From positions 1 through 40,494 of the forward strand of contig CAYYUG010000037.1 of assembly GCA_964474755.1 (NCBI GenBank): DNA of 40,494 nt. Direction: 5' to 3'. Both the position numbers and the translations under genes were made by a program. The DNA is from GCA-2717185 sp964474755. GTDB taxonomy: Bacteria; Pseudomonadota; Alphaproteobacteria; UBA8366; GCA-2717185. Positions 7,945 to 17,869 of the stretch are shown here, one piece after another; within the stretch, counting starts at the first letter, position 1; each line of letters starts with the position of its first letter. Under the pieces are notes generated by a model. The model searched no databases. It was given only the letters and a program-made list of their open reading frames with translations, and was not told the DNA's origin.

Positions 7945-10900
7945 ATGAGTGAATACAGTTATACCGCACCGAAAGGCTTTCCGAAGCCACAAGGGCTTTA
8001 CGATAGTCGCCACGAACATGATGCATGCGGTATTGGTTTCATTGCACATATTAAGAACAAGAAAAGCCATTACATTGTCGAGCAAGGCCTTCAGTTACTA
8101 ATCAATTTAACGCACCGAGGGGCTGTCGGCGCAGATCCAAAAGCAGGCGATGGAGCGGGAATTCTATTGCAAATTCCCGACAGACTATACCGGGAGGAAT
8201 GTGCCGCGCTGGGCTTCAAACTGCCGCCAGTTGGCGAATATGGTGTTGGCACACTATTCCTGCCGCAAAACGCCGAAGAACGAGCAGAATGCGAACAAAT
8301 CCTTGAGGAGTGCGTTACTTCCGACGGCCTCATAGTTTTAGGCTGGCGCGACATGCCTGTCGATAACAGCGACCTCGGCAAATCTGTACTTGCGACCGAG
8401 CCATTTATCCGACAGGTCTTCATTGGCCGCGGCAAAGGCATCGCCAATACAGACACGCTAGAGCGTAAGCTCTTTGTCGTTCGCAAGCGGGCCTCACGTG
8501 AAACGCGAGCCAAAGGCGAAGAATTTGCCGATTTCTACATCCCTTCCCTGTCAGCAAGGACGGTTTGTTACAAAGGCATGGTGTTAGCCGATCAGGTCGG
8601 GCCGTTCTATCCTGACCTTACTGACGAGAGGGTCGAATCCGCACTCGCTCTCGTACATCAACGTTTTTCAACCAATACTTTCCCTGCTTGGTCCCTGGCG
8701 CATCCCTTCCGAATGATTTGCCATAACGGCGAAATCAATACCTTGCGCGGAAATCTCAACTGGATGAATGCGCGGCGATATACGATGAAGTCGGATGCAT
8801 TCGGCGACGACCTCGACAAGGTCTGGCCTTTGATCCGCGAAGGTCAATCCGATTCTGCCGGTTTCGATAACGCACTCGAATTACTTGTGCTAGGCGGTTA
8901 TTCCCTAGCTCATGCGATGATGTTGCTAATACCTGAAGCTTGGCACGGAAACCCGTTGATGGACAACGACCGGCGTGCCTTCTACGAATACCACGCTGCC
9001 CTGATGGAGCCTTGGGATGGACCTGCTGCCGTCGCTTTTACGGACGGACGCCAAATTGGCGCGACACTAGACCGGAACGGGTTGCGCCCGGCGCGTTACT
9101 TAGTCACTGATGACGATACGGTCGTTATGGCCTCAGAGATGGGGGTCCTGCCAGTACCTGAAGATAAAATCGTCCAAAAATGGCGCCTACAGCCAGGAAA
9201 GATGCTGTTAATCGACCTGGAAGAAGGCAAAATTATCGACGATGACGATATCAAGGCCGAACTGTCCGGTTCAAGGCCCTATCAGGATTGGCTCAACCGC
9301 ACCCAAATTGTTCTGGAAGAACTGCCGAATGTCCCGCACGCCAAGCCACTACCAAATGCACCAAGTCTACTCGATCGGCAGCAAGCCTTCGGTTACACAC
9401 AAGAAGATTTAAAAACCCTGTTGGCCCCTATGGCGGCGACGGGCCAGGAAGCGATCGGCTCCATGGGCACCGACACACCACTTTCAGCCCTGTCGGACAG
9501 ACCAAAGTTGCTTTACAGCTATTTCAAGCAACTCTTCGCTCAGGTTACCAATCCGCCGATCGACCCTATCCGTGAAGAATTGGTTATGTCTTTGGTTTCC
9601 TTAATTGGGCCACGGCCAAACCTACTGGAACTGGACGATTCAGGGAACCACCAACGGCTCGAGGTCCGCCAACCTATATTAACAAATGGAGATCTTGAGA
9701 AAATCCGTGCGATTGGCGATATCGCCGATAATCCTTTCCGTACCGTTACGCTCGACCTTACATATCCGACAGAAGACGGTGCAGCAGGCATGCAGGTAGC
9801 ACTCGATGCGCTTTGCGCTCAGGCTGTGGTTGCCCATAGAGACGGTTACAACATCATAATCTTAAGCGACCGTGCGATAAACGATAGTAGGATTGCTATC
9901 CCGGCCCTACTCGGCACGGCTGCGGTACATCACCATCTCATCCGCGAAGGCCTGCGAACTGGCCTTGGACTGGTCGTGGAAACCGGCGAAGCACGCGAGG
10001 TGCATCATTTCTGTCTGCTTGCAGGTTATGGTGCGGAAGCGGTGAACCCGTATCTTGCCTTTGACACCCTTATGGATATTAAGGGAGATTTGCCACCCGA
10101 TCTCAGCGAAAGCGAGATTGAAAAACGTTATATCAAAGCAATTGATAAGGGTATCCTCAAGGTAATGTCCAAGATGGGTATCTCGACCTATCAATCTTAT
10201 TGCGGAGCCCAAATCTTCGACGCCATTGGATTGTCGAGCAGCTTTGTCGAGAAGTACTTCTTTGGCACACATACCGCAATCGAAGGGGTCGAACTCGAAC
10301 AAATTGCTCAGGAGACCTTAGAGCGGCACAGCCAAGCCTTTGGCAACATCCACATCTATCAGAAATACCTGGATGCCGGCGGCGAATACGCGTACCGAAT
10401 TCGCGGTGAAGACCATTATTGGACACCGGAAAACGTCGGGAGCCTGCAGCACAGCGTTCGAAGTAACAACAAAGATGGCTATCAGGAATTCGCCGATGAG
10501 GTGAACAACCAGAGCAAAAAATTCAAAACAATCCGCGGCCTTTTCGAGATCACGCCATCTGATAATCCTGTGCCGCTGGAGGAAATTGAACCGGCAAGCG
10601 AGATCGTCAAACGCTTCTCTACTGGAGCCATGTCCTTTGGTTCAATCTCGCGCGAGGCGCACCGAACCCTGGCGGTAGCTATGAACCGGATCGGAGGAAA
10701 GTCAAATACTGGCGAGGGTGGCGAGGAGCCTGACCGCTATACTCCCAAACCAAACGGCGATTTCGAACGCTCGGCTATCAAACAGGTCGCGTCAGGACGC
10801 TTTGGCGTAACGGCGGAGTATCTGGCCAATTCGGACATGATGCAAATCAAGATGGCTCAGGGCGCAAAACCCGGCGAAGGTGGACAACTTCCAGGTCATA

Positions 10901-12606
10901 AAGTCGATGCTGTGATTGCCAAGGTTCGTCATTCGACACCAGGGGTAGGTCTGATCTCACCTCCGCCACATCACGACATCTATTCTATCGAAGACCTAGC
11001 ACAGCTGATTTATGATTTAAAAAACGTAAATCCGGAAGGAGATGTCAGCGTCAAACTGGTTTCTGAGATAGGTGTAGGCACGGTCGCCGCGGGTGTATCT
11101 AAGGCGAAATCCGATCATGTCACGATCTCCGGCTTCGAAGGTGGGACAGGCGCCAGTCCCCTCACCTCTATCACCCATGCCGGCTCACCCTGGGAAATTG
11201 GATTGGCAGAAACCCATCAAACGTTGGTGTTAAACCAATTACGAAGCCGCATCGCTGTGCAAGTGGATGGAGGATTGCGCACCGGTCGGGATGTGGTAAT
11301 TGCGGCTCTACTAGGCGCCGATGAATTCGGTTTTGCTTCAGCACCGCTAATAGCTTCTGGGTGCATAATGATGCGTAAATGCCACCTAAATACATGCCCC
11401 GTCGGCATAGCTACGCAGGATCCGGAATTGCGCAAACGCTTCACTGGGAAGCCGGAACACGTCATCAACTACTTCTTCTTTGTCGCTGAGGAAGTTCGCC
11501 AATACATGTCAGGCATGGGTTTTCGCCGTTTCGATGACATGATCGGTCAATCGGAGCGTCTTGATCAGCGAAAGGTTATCCAACATTACAAAGCAAAAGG
11601 TATCGATTTATCAAAGGTATTGCACAAGCCGAAGGCCGAAGAGGGCGTCGTGATTTACAATTGCGATACGCAAGATCACGATCTCGACACAATTAAGGAT
11701 CGCTGGCTAATCGAAAAGTCACTGCCGGCCCTTCAGCGTGGTAAGTCAGTAACAATAGAAGGTGAAATTCAGAACACCGATCGCACCACCGGTGCCATGT
11801 TGTCTGGAGAAGTCGCCAAACGTTACGGCCACGCGGGCTTGCCGGAAGATACTATTAATATCAAGCTGACCGGTACCGCGGGCCAGAGCTTCGGCGCGTT
11901 CCTAGCAAAAGGAATATCGATTGAACTGACCGGAGACGCTAACGACTATGTCGGCAAAGGCTTGAGTGGTGGTCGTCTTGTCATTTGTCCGCCTCCAGAA
12001 AGCAAGATCGTTCCGGAACAGAGCATTATTGTCGGTAATACAGTGCTTTATGGTGCGACCGAGGGCGAATGTTTCTTCCATGGCGTTGGCGGCGAACGTT
12101 TCGCTGTACGGAACTCTGGTGCAAATGCGGTCGTTGAAGGCGTCGGCGACCATGGTTGTGAATATATGACTGGCGGCATAGTCGTTGTACTCGGCTACAC
12201 CGGCCGCAATTTTGCGGCTGGTATGAGTGGCGGCATCGCTTACGTCCTTGATGAGGAAGGTAATTTTGAACAACGCTGCAATTTAGCTATGGTCGAGTTG
12301 GAACCAGTCGCAGCCGAAGATGAAACGCTTGAAGAAATTGGGCATCAAGGCGGCGATCTAGAAGCTCATGGCAGGGTCGATGTCTCGCACGACATGACGC
12401 GGTTCGATGCCGAACGTCTGCATGGGCTAATCGAGAGGCATGCGCACTATACAAATTCCGCACGGGCGCGGGAGATCCTCAAAAATTGGGAAATTTATCT
12501 TTCTAAATTTGTCAAAGTCATGCCGGTCGACTATCGACGCGCCCTGCAGGAAATGCAGATCGCCCAGCAGGCGTCATCGATTTCGAATATGGTCTCGGGG
12601 GGCTGA
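7945..12606 (+). CDS. gltB: Glutamate synthase (NADPH) large subunit
   Basis: The 1553-residue alpha subunit converts L-glutamine and 2-oxoglutarate to two glutamates together with GltD, in the cytoplasm. The N-terminal Ntn-type glutaminase domain (about 28-430) starts after a short propeptide at C28 (EHDACGIGFIAH); cleavage normally exposes this cysteine as nucleophile and N-terminus. A central domain follows (about 470-770), then the FMN synthase domain (about 850-1230), with 3Fe-4S cysteines C1140, C1146 and C1151 in CIMMRKCHLNTCPVG. The C-terminal beta-helix (about 1290-1490) shows repeated G-x-G turns. Full length for the family. AGGGAA precedes the ATG. gltD follows after 2 bp, so the two are cotranscribed. 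Confidence 0.98.
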   Translation: MSEYSYTAPKGFPKPQGLYDSRHEHDACGIGFIAHIKNKKSHYIVEQGLQLLINLTHRGAVGADPKAGDGAGILLQIPDRLYREECAALGFKLPPVGEYGVGTLFLPQNAEERAECEQILEECVTSDGLIVLGWRDMPVDNSDLGKSVLATEPFIRQVFIGRGKGIANTDTLERKLFVVRKRASRETRAKGEEFADFYIPSLSARTVCYKGMVLADQVGPFYPDLTDERVESALALVHQRFSTNTFPAWSLAHPFRMICHNGEINTLRGNLNWMNARRYTMKSDAFGDDLDKVWPLIREGQSDSAGFDNALELLVLGGYSLAHAMMLLIPEAWHGNPLMDNDRRAFYEYHAALMEPWDGPAAVAFTDGRQIGATLDRNGLRPARYLVTDDDTVVMASEMGVLPVPEDKIVQKWRLQPGKMLLIDLEEGKIIDDDDIKAELSGSRPYQDWLNRTQIVLEELPNVPHAKPLPNAPSLLDRQQAFGYTQEDLKTLLAPMAATGQEAIGSMGTDTPLSALSDRPKLLYSYFKQLFAQVTNPPIDPIREELVMSLVSLIGPRPNLLELDDSGNHQRLEVRQPILTNGDLEKIRAIGDIADNPFRTVTLDLTYPTEDGAAGMQVALDALCAQAVVAHRDGYNIIILSDRAINDSRIAIPALLGTAAVHHHLIREGLRTGLGLVVETGEAREVHHFCLLAGYGAEAVNPYLAFDTLMDIKGDLPPDLSESEIEKRYIKAIDKGILKVMSKMGISTYQSYCGAQIFDAIGLSSSFVEKYFFGTHTAIEGVELEQIAQETLERHSQAFGNIHIYQKYLDAGGEYAYRIRGEDHYWTPENVGSLQHSVRSNNKDGYQEFADEVNNQSKKFKTIRGLFEITPSDNPVPLEEIEPASEIVKRFSTGAMSFGSISREAHRTLAVAMNRIGGKSNTGEGGEEPDRYTPKPNGDFERSAIKQVASGRFGVTAEYLANSDMMQIKMAQGAKPGEGGQLPGHKVDAVIAKVRHSTPGVGLISPPPHHDIYSIEDLAQLIYDLKNVNPEGDVSVKLVSEIGVGTVAAGVSKAKSDHVTISGFEGGTGASPLTSITHAGSPWEIGLAETHQTLVLNQLRSRIAVQVDGGLRTGRDVVIAALLGADEFGFASAPLIASGCIMMRKCHLNTCPVGIATQDPELRKRFTGKPEHVINYFFFVAEEVRQYMSGMGFRRFDDMIGQSERLDQRKVIQHYKAKGIDLSKVLHKPKAEEGVVIYNCDTQDHDLDTIKDRWLIEKSLPALQRGKSVTIEGEIQNTDRTTGAMLSGEVAKRYGHAGLPEDTINIKLTGTAGQSFGAFLAKGISIELTGDANDYVGKGLSGGRLVICPPPESKIVPEQSIIVGNTVLYGATEGECFFHGVGGERFAVRNSGANAVVEGVGDHGCEYMTGGIVVVLGYTGRNFAAGMSGGIAYVLDEEGNFEQRCNLAMVELEPVAAEDETLEEIGHQGGDLEAHGRVDVSHDMTRFDAERLHGLIERHAHYTNSARAREILKNWEIYLSKFVKVMPVDYRRALQEMQIAQQASSISNMVSGG

Positions 12607-12608
12607 TA

Positions 12609-14027
12609 ATGGGCAAGATCACGGGTTTCCTGGAGATCGACCGCCAGGACCGAAAGAACGTACCAGCAAGCGACCGCGTAAGGCACTTTCGCGAATTCGT
12701 GATACCTATGGACCATAAGCAAGTCTCGCAACAGGGCGCCCGATGCATGGATTGTGGCATTCCCTTTTGCCATCAGGGCTGTCCCGTCAACAATATCATC
12801 CCTGATTGGAATGACCTGGTATATAGAGATGATTGGCGCGGCGCGCTGGACGTGTTGCACTCGACGAATAATTTTCCAGAATTTACGGGTCGTATATGTC
12901 CTGCCCCATGCGAAGAATCCTGCACACTTAACCTCGATGATAATCCAGTCACCATCAAAACAATCGAATCTACAATAGCCGATACGGCCTGGGAAAATGG
13001 GTGGATAGAGCCGGTCATTGCTGAGAAAAAAAGTGGAAAGCGGCTTGCGGTCGTGGGATCCGGTCCAGCCGGCCTGGCCTGTGCACAACAACTCGCCCGC
13101 GCTGGGCATGAAGTCACGGTTTACGAAAAAAATTCCAAGGCTGGCGGCCTTCTGCGCTATGGAATACCTGACTTTAAGATGGAAAAACATCTGATTGATC
13201 GGCGGGTCGCACAGCTAGAAGAGGAAGGAGTTACTTTCCAATACAACGTACATATCGGTGTCGAACGGGATGCGAAGGATCTGCTCGATATCTATGATGC
13301 GGTTGCCCTAACCGGTGGGTCGGAGCATGCGCGTGACCTACAGGTGCCAGGCCGCGACCTTAAAGGCATCGAGTTTGCGATGGACTTTTTGCCCCAACAG
13401 AACCGCCGGATCGGTAACGAAAGCCTGGGAGATGTCGAGGAAATCTCCGCAAATGGCAAGAACGTTGTCGTCATAGGTGGCGGCGATACTGGCTCAGATT
13501 GTATCGGTACATCGTTTCGCCAGGGTGCGATCTCTGTTACCCAGCTCGAAATTATGCCACAACCTCCAGAGAGCCCGGATAAAGGTACGACTTGGCCGCT
13601 CTGGCCTAATAGGCTGCGGACTTCCTCCTCGCAGGCAGAAGGCGCAAAACGAGATTGGTGCGTATCAACAACGAAATTTTCTGGCAAGGATGGCCAGCTG
13701 ACTACCTTGCACGTTACCCGCCTCGACGAAAAATTACGCGAGATCCCCGGCAGCGAGTTTGCAATGCCGGCGGAATTGGTCCTATTGGCTATGGGCTTTG
13801 TACATCCTGTGCACGGAGGCATGCTCGAAAATCTCGGTGTCGAGCTCGATGGTCGCGGCAATGTAGCCGCGAACGTAGACAATTATCAAACTTCGACTTC
13901 GAAATTGTTCGCCGCAGGCGATATGCGACGCGGCCAATCACTAGTAGTTTGGGCGATACGAGAGGGCCGTCAATGCGCCCGCGCGATTGACGAGTTCCTA
14001 ATGAAGAAAAGTGTTCTGCCACGATAG
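12609..14027 (+). CDS. gltD: Glutamate synthase (NADPH) small subunit
   Basis: The 472-residue beta subunit passes electrons from NADPH through FAD and Fe-S clusters to GltB. The N-terminal Fe-S region has C46, C49, C54, C58 (CMDCGIPFCHQGC) and C97, C101, C105 (ICPAPCEESC). An FAD-binding GxGxxG lies at 150-155 (VVGSGPAGLACA), the NADPH motif at 290-295 (VVIGGGDTGSDC), and the C-terminal FAD contact is LFAAGDMRRGQSLVVWA. Length and domain order are standard. The ribosome site is the G-rich end of gltB, giving tight coupling. The stop is 9 bp from that of the convergent luciferase-like gene, with no terminator hairpin between them. Confidence 0.98.
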   Translation: MGKITGFLEIDRQDRKNVPASDRVRHFREFVIPMDHKQVSQQGARCMDCGIPFCHQGCPVNNIIPDWNDLVYRDDWRGALDVLHSTNNFPEFTGRICPAPCEESCTLNLDDNPVTIKTIESTIADTAWENGWIEPVIAEKKSGKRLAVVGSGPAGLACAQQLARAGHEVTVYEKNSKAGGLLRYGIPDFKMEKHLIDRRVAQLEEEGVTFQYNVHIGVERDAKDLLDIYDAVALTGGSEHARDLQVPGRDLKGIEFAMDFLPQQNRRIGNESLGDVEEISANGKNVVVIGGGDTGSDCIGTSFRQGAISVTQLEIMPQPPESPDKGTTWPLWPNRLRTSSSQAEGAKRDWCVSTTKFSGKDGQLTTLHVTRLDEKLREIPGSEFAMPAELVLLAMGFVHPVHGGMLENLGVELDGRGNVAANVDNYQTSTSKLFAAGDMRRGQSLVVWAIREGRQCARAIDEFLMKKSVLPR

Positions 14028-14036
14028 GTATTCGGC

Positions 14037-15029
14037 TCACCCAAAAGCCGGCATAACCTCCTCGGCAAAAACGCGAAGTGCATCCTTGCCGTGAGCAGAT
14101 AGGATCACATAATCGACACCCTCGCTTTCGATCCACTTCAAACGCTCGATGATTTCTGCCGGTGTACCAATCAAGGTTCCCTCGGTGACTGCCTTTTGGA
14201 GATCGGGGTCAGACACCATGCTCGATTTTATTGACCTGTCGGCTGAGGTGCCGTGGGCGTTCATCACTTTCTGACTTTTCATTCGCGCTTCGATAACAGC
14301 CTCTCGCTCTTCCATCGTTTTCGCAATCAGCAGTCCTCGCGCGACAGCCACGCTTTGCGGCCTAAATTCGCGCCCAGCATCCAAGACCGTTTCGCGATAG
14401 ATATGGAACCGTTCCAACATCACATCAATGGTCTGAAACTGGTCGAGAAATAAATTGTATCCCTCACGGGCTGCATAGCGAAGCGACTCTGGCAGCCCAG
14501 CAGCCAGCCAGAATGGAGGATGTGGTTTTTGTACTGGTTCCGGTTCAATTACAATGTCGTCATAATTCCAGCGCTTGCCATGGTGCGAGAAACGACCCTC
14601 CGTGGTCCAAGCCTTACGGATGACTTCCATCGCTTCCTCGAAGCGTTCAGTCGATTCTTCGATTGGAATGCAGAACCCCTCGAACTCGTTGTGGCGATAG
14701 CCCTTACCAACACCAAAATCAAAACGGCCGTTGGATAATAGATCAACAGTTGCGGCCTGTTCGGCGACCAGTACCGGATTATGCCAAGGCAGAACAACAA
14801 CAGCCGTCCCTAAACGGATATTCTTAGTTCGCCCTGCCAGATAGGACAGTAAATTGAGCGACGCGGACACCTGACCCATACCGCTGAAATGATGTTCGAC
14901 TAGGAAATTGCTGTAAAATCCCAGCGCTTCGGCTTCGATGACTGCGTCGACATAGGCGCTGTAGCTTTTATGATAACCGTTCTCTGCCCCCGGCATAGAA
15001 CGTGTTCCGCCAAACATTCCAAATTTCAT
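14037..15029 (-). CDS. Luciferase-like (LLM class) flavin-dependent oxidoreductase
   Basis: A 330-residue bacterial-luciferase-family TIM barrel. Typical blocks are MKFGMFGGTR at the start, FLVEHHF near 42-48, the RLGTAVVVLPWHNPVLVAEQAATVD strand-helix with LLSNGRFDFGVGKGY (about 72-112), and EPVQKPHPPFWLAAG near 163-177. The VEHHF and LPWHNP blocks are closer to flavin-dependent alkanal or xenobiotic monooxygenases than to F420 enzymes, but cofactor choice is not provable here. The family is usually paired with a flavin reductase; none is seen nearby. AAGGCGG lies 6 bases before the ATG. It diverges from the amidase operon across a 130-bp promoter region. It shares family blocks with, but is not a close copy of, the genes at 1505 and 21434. 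Confidence 0.9.
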   Translation of the reverse strand: MKFGMFGGTRSMPGAENGYHKSYSAYVDAVIEAEALGFYSNFLVEHHFSGMGQVSASLNLLSYLAGRTKNIRLGTAVVVLPWHNPVLVAEQAATVDLLSNGRFDFGVGKGYRHNEFEGFCIPIEESTERFEEAMEVIRKAWTTEGRFSHHGKRWNYDDIVIEPEPVQKPHPPFWLAAGLPESLRYAAREGYNLFLDQFQTIDVMLERFHIYRETVLDAGREFRPQSVAVARGLLIAKTMEEREAVIEARMKSQKVMNAHGTSADRSIKSSMVSDPDLQKAVTEGTLIGTPAEIIERLKWIESEGVDYVILSAHGKDALRVFAEEVMPAFG

Positions 15030-15159
15030 TCAATACCGCCTTGCGTGACTGATTTATTGCGTACAGGACCAAAATGGCGTTACACGTGAATTCGGTCTAA
15101 CGTCCAATAATATATTGCTACGGGGCAAGAACAGTATCTATGAAGGGAAAGAGAGCGTC

Positions 15160-16476
15160 ATGATTAAAACACCTGAGACTGTTGCGGATCCTGGCCGCAT
15201 TGAAGCATTGGCAAAGCAGATCAGGAACGGCGTCCTGTCTCCCGTAGATCTGTTGCAGCGCTATATCGATCGGATTGATGAGGTGGAGTCCCAGGTCCAG
15301 GCATGGCGTGAACTCTGCCTAGACAACGCGCGTGCTGAGGCTGAAACGCTGACACAGGAGATCGAAGACGGCAAGACCCGCGGGCCACTGCATGGCATCC
15401 CGATTGGCGTTAAGGACATTATCGACGTAAAAGGTGTACCAACCCGCTGCAACAGTAAGTCGCGTATGGATATCGGACCGGCCACTGCTGATGCGGAAAC
15501 TGTCGCTGCTCTTCGATCGGCGGGCGCAATCATAATGGGCAAGACCCACACAACGGAATTCGCATTCCGCGATCCATCACCCGCCTGCAACCCCTACAAC
15601 TTAGCGCACACCCCGGGCGGCTCGAGCAGTGGCTCAGGGGCCGCCGTTAGCGCTGGTATGACTCCAGTTTCTCTAGGCACGCAGACCATGGCCTCGGTCA
15701 ACCGGCCAGCCGCTTATTGCGGTATCGCTGCCTTCAAGCCAAGTACGCGACTTATGCCGGGTGCCGGCATCGCACTACTCTCCGGTCTCTACGATACGAT
15801 AGGATATTACGGCAACCGGGTAGCCGACGCCGCAACAGTGTTCGAAGCAATTTGTCCGTCCCATGCTCGCATCCACGGCGCCCCAGCATCCAACGACGCC
15901 CTCAATATCACCGTCTTGCATGACCCTATCCTCGAAACTGCCGATGACGACATTCAGAATTCCATACAGCAGACGGTAAAACAATTAATAGACGCCGGCC
16001 ATGCGGTAAGTAAGCAGAACGCGCCAGTATCGTTCGCGGAAATCCAGGAAGGGCATCGGCTGACCATGGAATATGATATTGCTCGCTTCCAACGAGAATT
16101 ACTCGACAAACCGGAAGGTAGCGTTGGTCCCTATCTTTGCGAGGCGATAGAGCGAGGGCTCGAGATTGAGGAGGAAGCCTACTTCGAAAGCCGTCGAGCG
16201 CTCGACAACGCGCGTGATATATTCTTCGACCATTTCTCAGACACCGACGCCTTCCTTTGGCCGGCGACACCGAAAACGGCGCCGAAAGGTCTCGAATGGA
16301 CTGGTGACGCCAGCTACATTTCTCCCTGGACTGTACTCGGTGGCCCCGTCGTGACCATGCCCGTGGGCTTCTCGTCAGAAAATATGCCGATCGGCTGCCT
16401 TCTCGCCGGCACACCGGGCAGCGACTACAGGTTCGCCAGCATCGCGCGCAAAATTGCTAAGGCGGCGGAGCGATAA
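15160..16476 (+). CDS. Amidase signature family hydrolase
   Basis: A 438-residue amidase that hydrolyses a carboxamide or related C-N bond by a Ser-cisSer-Lys triad. K85 lies in HGIPIGVKDIIDV, the cis-serine is in the GGSSSGSGAA block (154-162), and the nucleophile is S179 in GTQTMASVNRPAAYCG, where the usual Gly-Gly-Ser is Met-Ala-Ser. The C-terminus GGPVVTMPVGF...PIGCLLAGTPGSD is typical. I start at the ATG at 15160, which has GGGAAAGAG in front, not at the 15-codon upstream start. It heads an apparent operon with the enoyl-CoA isomerase-like and cysteine-dioxygenase-like genes. Substrate unknown. It is only distantly related to the amidase at 27667. Confidence 0.92.
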   Translation: MIKTPETVADPGRIEALAKQIRNGVLSPVDLLQRYIDRIDEVESQVQAWRELCLDNARAEAETLTQEIEDGKTRGPLHGIPIGVKDIIDVKGVPTRCNSKSRMDIGPATADAETVAALRSAGAIIMGKTHTTEFAFRDPSPACNPYNLAHTPGGSSSGSGAAVSAGMTPVSLGTQTMASVNRPAAYCGIAAFKPSTRLMPGAGIALLSGLYDTIGYYGNRVADAATVFEAICPSHARIHGAPASNDALNITVLHDPILETADDDIQNSIQQTVKQLIDAGHAVSKQNAPVSFAEIQEGHRLTMEYDIARFQRELLDKPEGSVGPYLCEAIERGLEIEEEAYFESRRALDNARDIFFDHFSDTDAFLWPATPKTAPKGLEWTGDASYISPWTVLGGPVVTMPVGFSSENMPIGCLLAGTPGSDYRFASIARKIAKAAER

Positions 16477-16485
16477 GTATAGCAA

Positions 16486-17247
16486 GTGGGCGTGAAAACT
16501 GTGCAATTCGAAGAAACGGACGGGTATGTTCGTATCCGGTTTTCTAATGGCGTCACAAACACCTTTACTACGGAAATACTTCAATCGTTTTGCGACGCAG
16601 TTGAGAGGGCGAAAACCGGGCGGCGCGGCATTCTCCTCTACGGCGGCGAAAAATTTTTCTCAAATGGTCTCGATGTAGAATGGGCCCTGACGCAATCCCG
16701 TTCAGAAGTGCACGACTTGTTCATGACACTCGGCGGCGCTTTGCTGCAACTGCTCGAGTATCACAGACCTGTTGTAGGTGCCATCCGCGGCCATGCTGCC
16801 GGTGCCGGCTGTGCGGTCTTTCTGGCCTGCGACTACCGTTATGCAGCTGCCGGACGCGTCCTAATTGGCAAGCCAGAAGTCCTGATCGGCGTTCCAAACC
16901 CCTATTACGGTGATCAACTACTCCGTTTCTTAGCCGGCGATAAAATTGCCTCCGACCTCATTTACACCGGTAGAATGATCGAGGCTGAATCACCTGTCGG
17001 GCGGCACCTCGTCCACGAAATTGGGCCAATGGATCAAATTGAAGATATGGCGCGTGACCGAATGTTCTCCCTCCTCAAGCTTTCACCCGAAGCTTTCATG
17101 GAATCGAAACACATGCGGCTTGGTAAGTTTTGTGCCGACCTTCGGGAGCAGATGTCGGCCCGCGTTGCTCGTCAGGTCGAAATTTGGTGCAGCGAAGAAG
17201 CTCAATCTCGCCTGCATACGGCAGCGGCACGCCTTAAACGTAACTAA
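16486..17247 (+). CDS. Enoyl-CoA hydratase/isomerase family protein (isomerase-like)
   Basis: A 253-residue crotonase-fold protein. The two oxyanion-hole segments are visible: FFSNGLD (57-63) and GHAAGAGCAVFLACDYRYA (102-120). Of the two hydratase glutamates, the first is kept (E131 in GKPEVLIGVP), but the second position is D157 (KIASDLIYTG). That fits an enoyl-CoA isomerase or a specialised member better than a classical hydratase. The start is a GTG at 16486 with no strong ribosome site (an alternative GTG is at 16492), 9 bp after the amidase stop, so it probably depends on coupling. It is followed after 65 bp by the cysteine-dioxygenase-like gene. Confidence 0.85.
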   Translation: MGVKTVQFEETDGYVRIRFSNGVTNTFTTEILQSFCDAVERAKTGRRGILLYGGEKFFSNGLDVEWALTQSRSEVHDLFMTLGGALLQLLEYHRPVVGAIRGHAAGAGCAVFLACDYRYAAAGRVLIGKPEVLIGVPNPYYGDQLLRFLAGDKIASDLIYTGRMIEAESPVGRHLVHEIGPMDQIEDMARDRMFSLLKLSPEAFMESKHMRLGKFCADLREQMSARVARQVEIWCSEEAQSRLHTAAARLKRN

Positions 17248-17312
17248 AGTTCAAAACTAGCTAAGTGATCCGAAACACGTCATCGTACAAGCTAAACCAA
17301 AATGAGGCACTT

Positions 17313-17861
17313 ATGTTCAATCTCGATGCCTTTATAGAGAGCTGTAAATCTGCTGTGTCCAACAATGACCCTGCCAGCAAAGTCAAGGCTTTGGTCCGCG
17401 ATGCCATCGCCCACCCCGAAGGTCTAAACGTGTCGTTTCGCGAACGGGTCACAGGCAAGGCACTCCGCGACCGTATCGTCTATCAAGACGATAAACTGAC
17501 CGTACTGCAGGTCGCCACCGTGCCAGGTCTGCGCTCTCCAGTACACGACCACAATATGTGGGCGGTAATCGGTGTCTATGAAGGTGAGGAGCACAACACC
17601 TTTTTTGAGGAAACGGCAGACGGCTTGCGCCAGGTCGGGGAACAGCATCTCAAAGAGGGTGATATAGCCGTGTTGCCGCCGGAGACGATCCACGCCATTA
17701 AAAACCCGACCGATCAAAAATCCAACGCCATACACGTCTATGGTGGCAACCTGATCACTCGCCAGGGCCGCAACATGTGGAACCCGTTCACCCAGAAACG
17801 TGAGGCCTACGAAATCGGTCAGCTCTCCGAATACACCAAGGAACTAAGCGGCATTGATTAG
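17313..17861 (+). CDS. Cysteine-dioxygenase-like cupin protein
   Basis: A 182-residue cupin resembling the cysteine / 3-mercaptopropionate dioxygenase family. The likely Fe(II) triad is H78 and H80 (SPVHDHNMWAVIGVYEG) and H127 (LPPETIHAIKNPT), followed by the typical NAIHVYGGNL strand. These enzymes add O2 to a thiol to give a sulfinate. The protein lacks an obvious Cys-Tyr crosslink pair, so a thiol substrate is not assured. I use the ATG at 17313, preceded by GAGG, instead of the GTG 48 bases upstream. Position in the operon after the amidase and isomerase suggests it works on the same compound. The stop is 8 bp from that of the convergent GMC gene. Confidence 0.82.
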   Translation: MFNLDAFIESCKSAVSNNDPASKVKALVRDAIAHPEGLNVSFRERVTGKALRDRIVYQDDKLTVLQVATVPGLRSPVHDHNMWAVIGVYEGEEHNTFFEETADGLRQVGEQHLKEGDIAVLPPETIHAIKNPTDQKSNAIHVYGGNLITRQGRNMWNPFTQKREAYEIGQLSEYTKELSGID

Positions 17862-17869
17862 CACAGTGT

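Noticed and set aside
12531..13190. 219-codon minus-strand frame over gltD
   Set aside because: Shadow of the strongly supported gltB/gltD coding frames; no motif or ribosome site.
13292..13882. 196-codon minus-strand frame inside gltD
   Set aside because: Antisense shadow of a conserved gene; low-complexity Ser/Pro/Arg composition.
15926..16414. 162-codon minus-strand frame inside the amidase
   Set aside because: Arg/Ser-rich shadow of the amidase frame with no family features.
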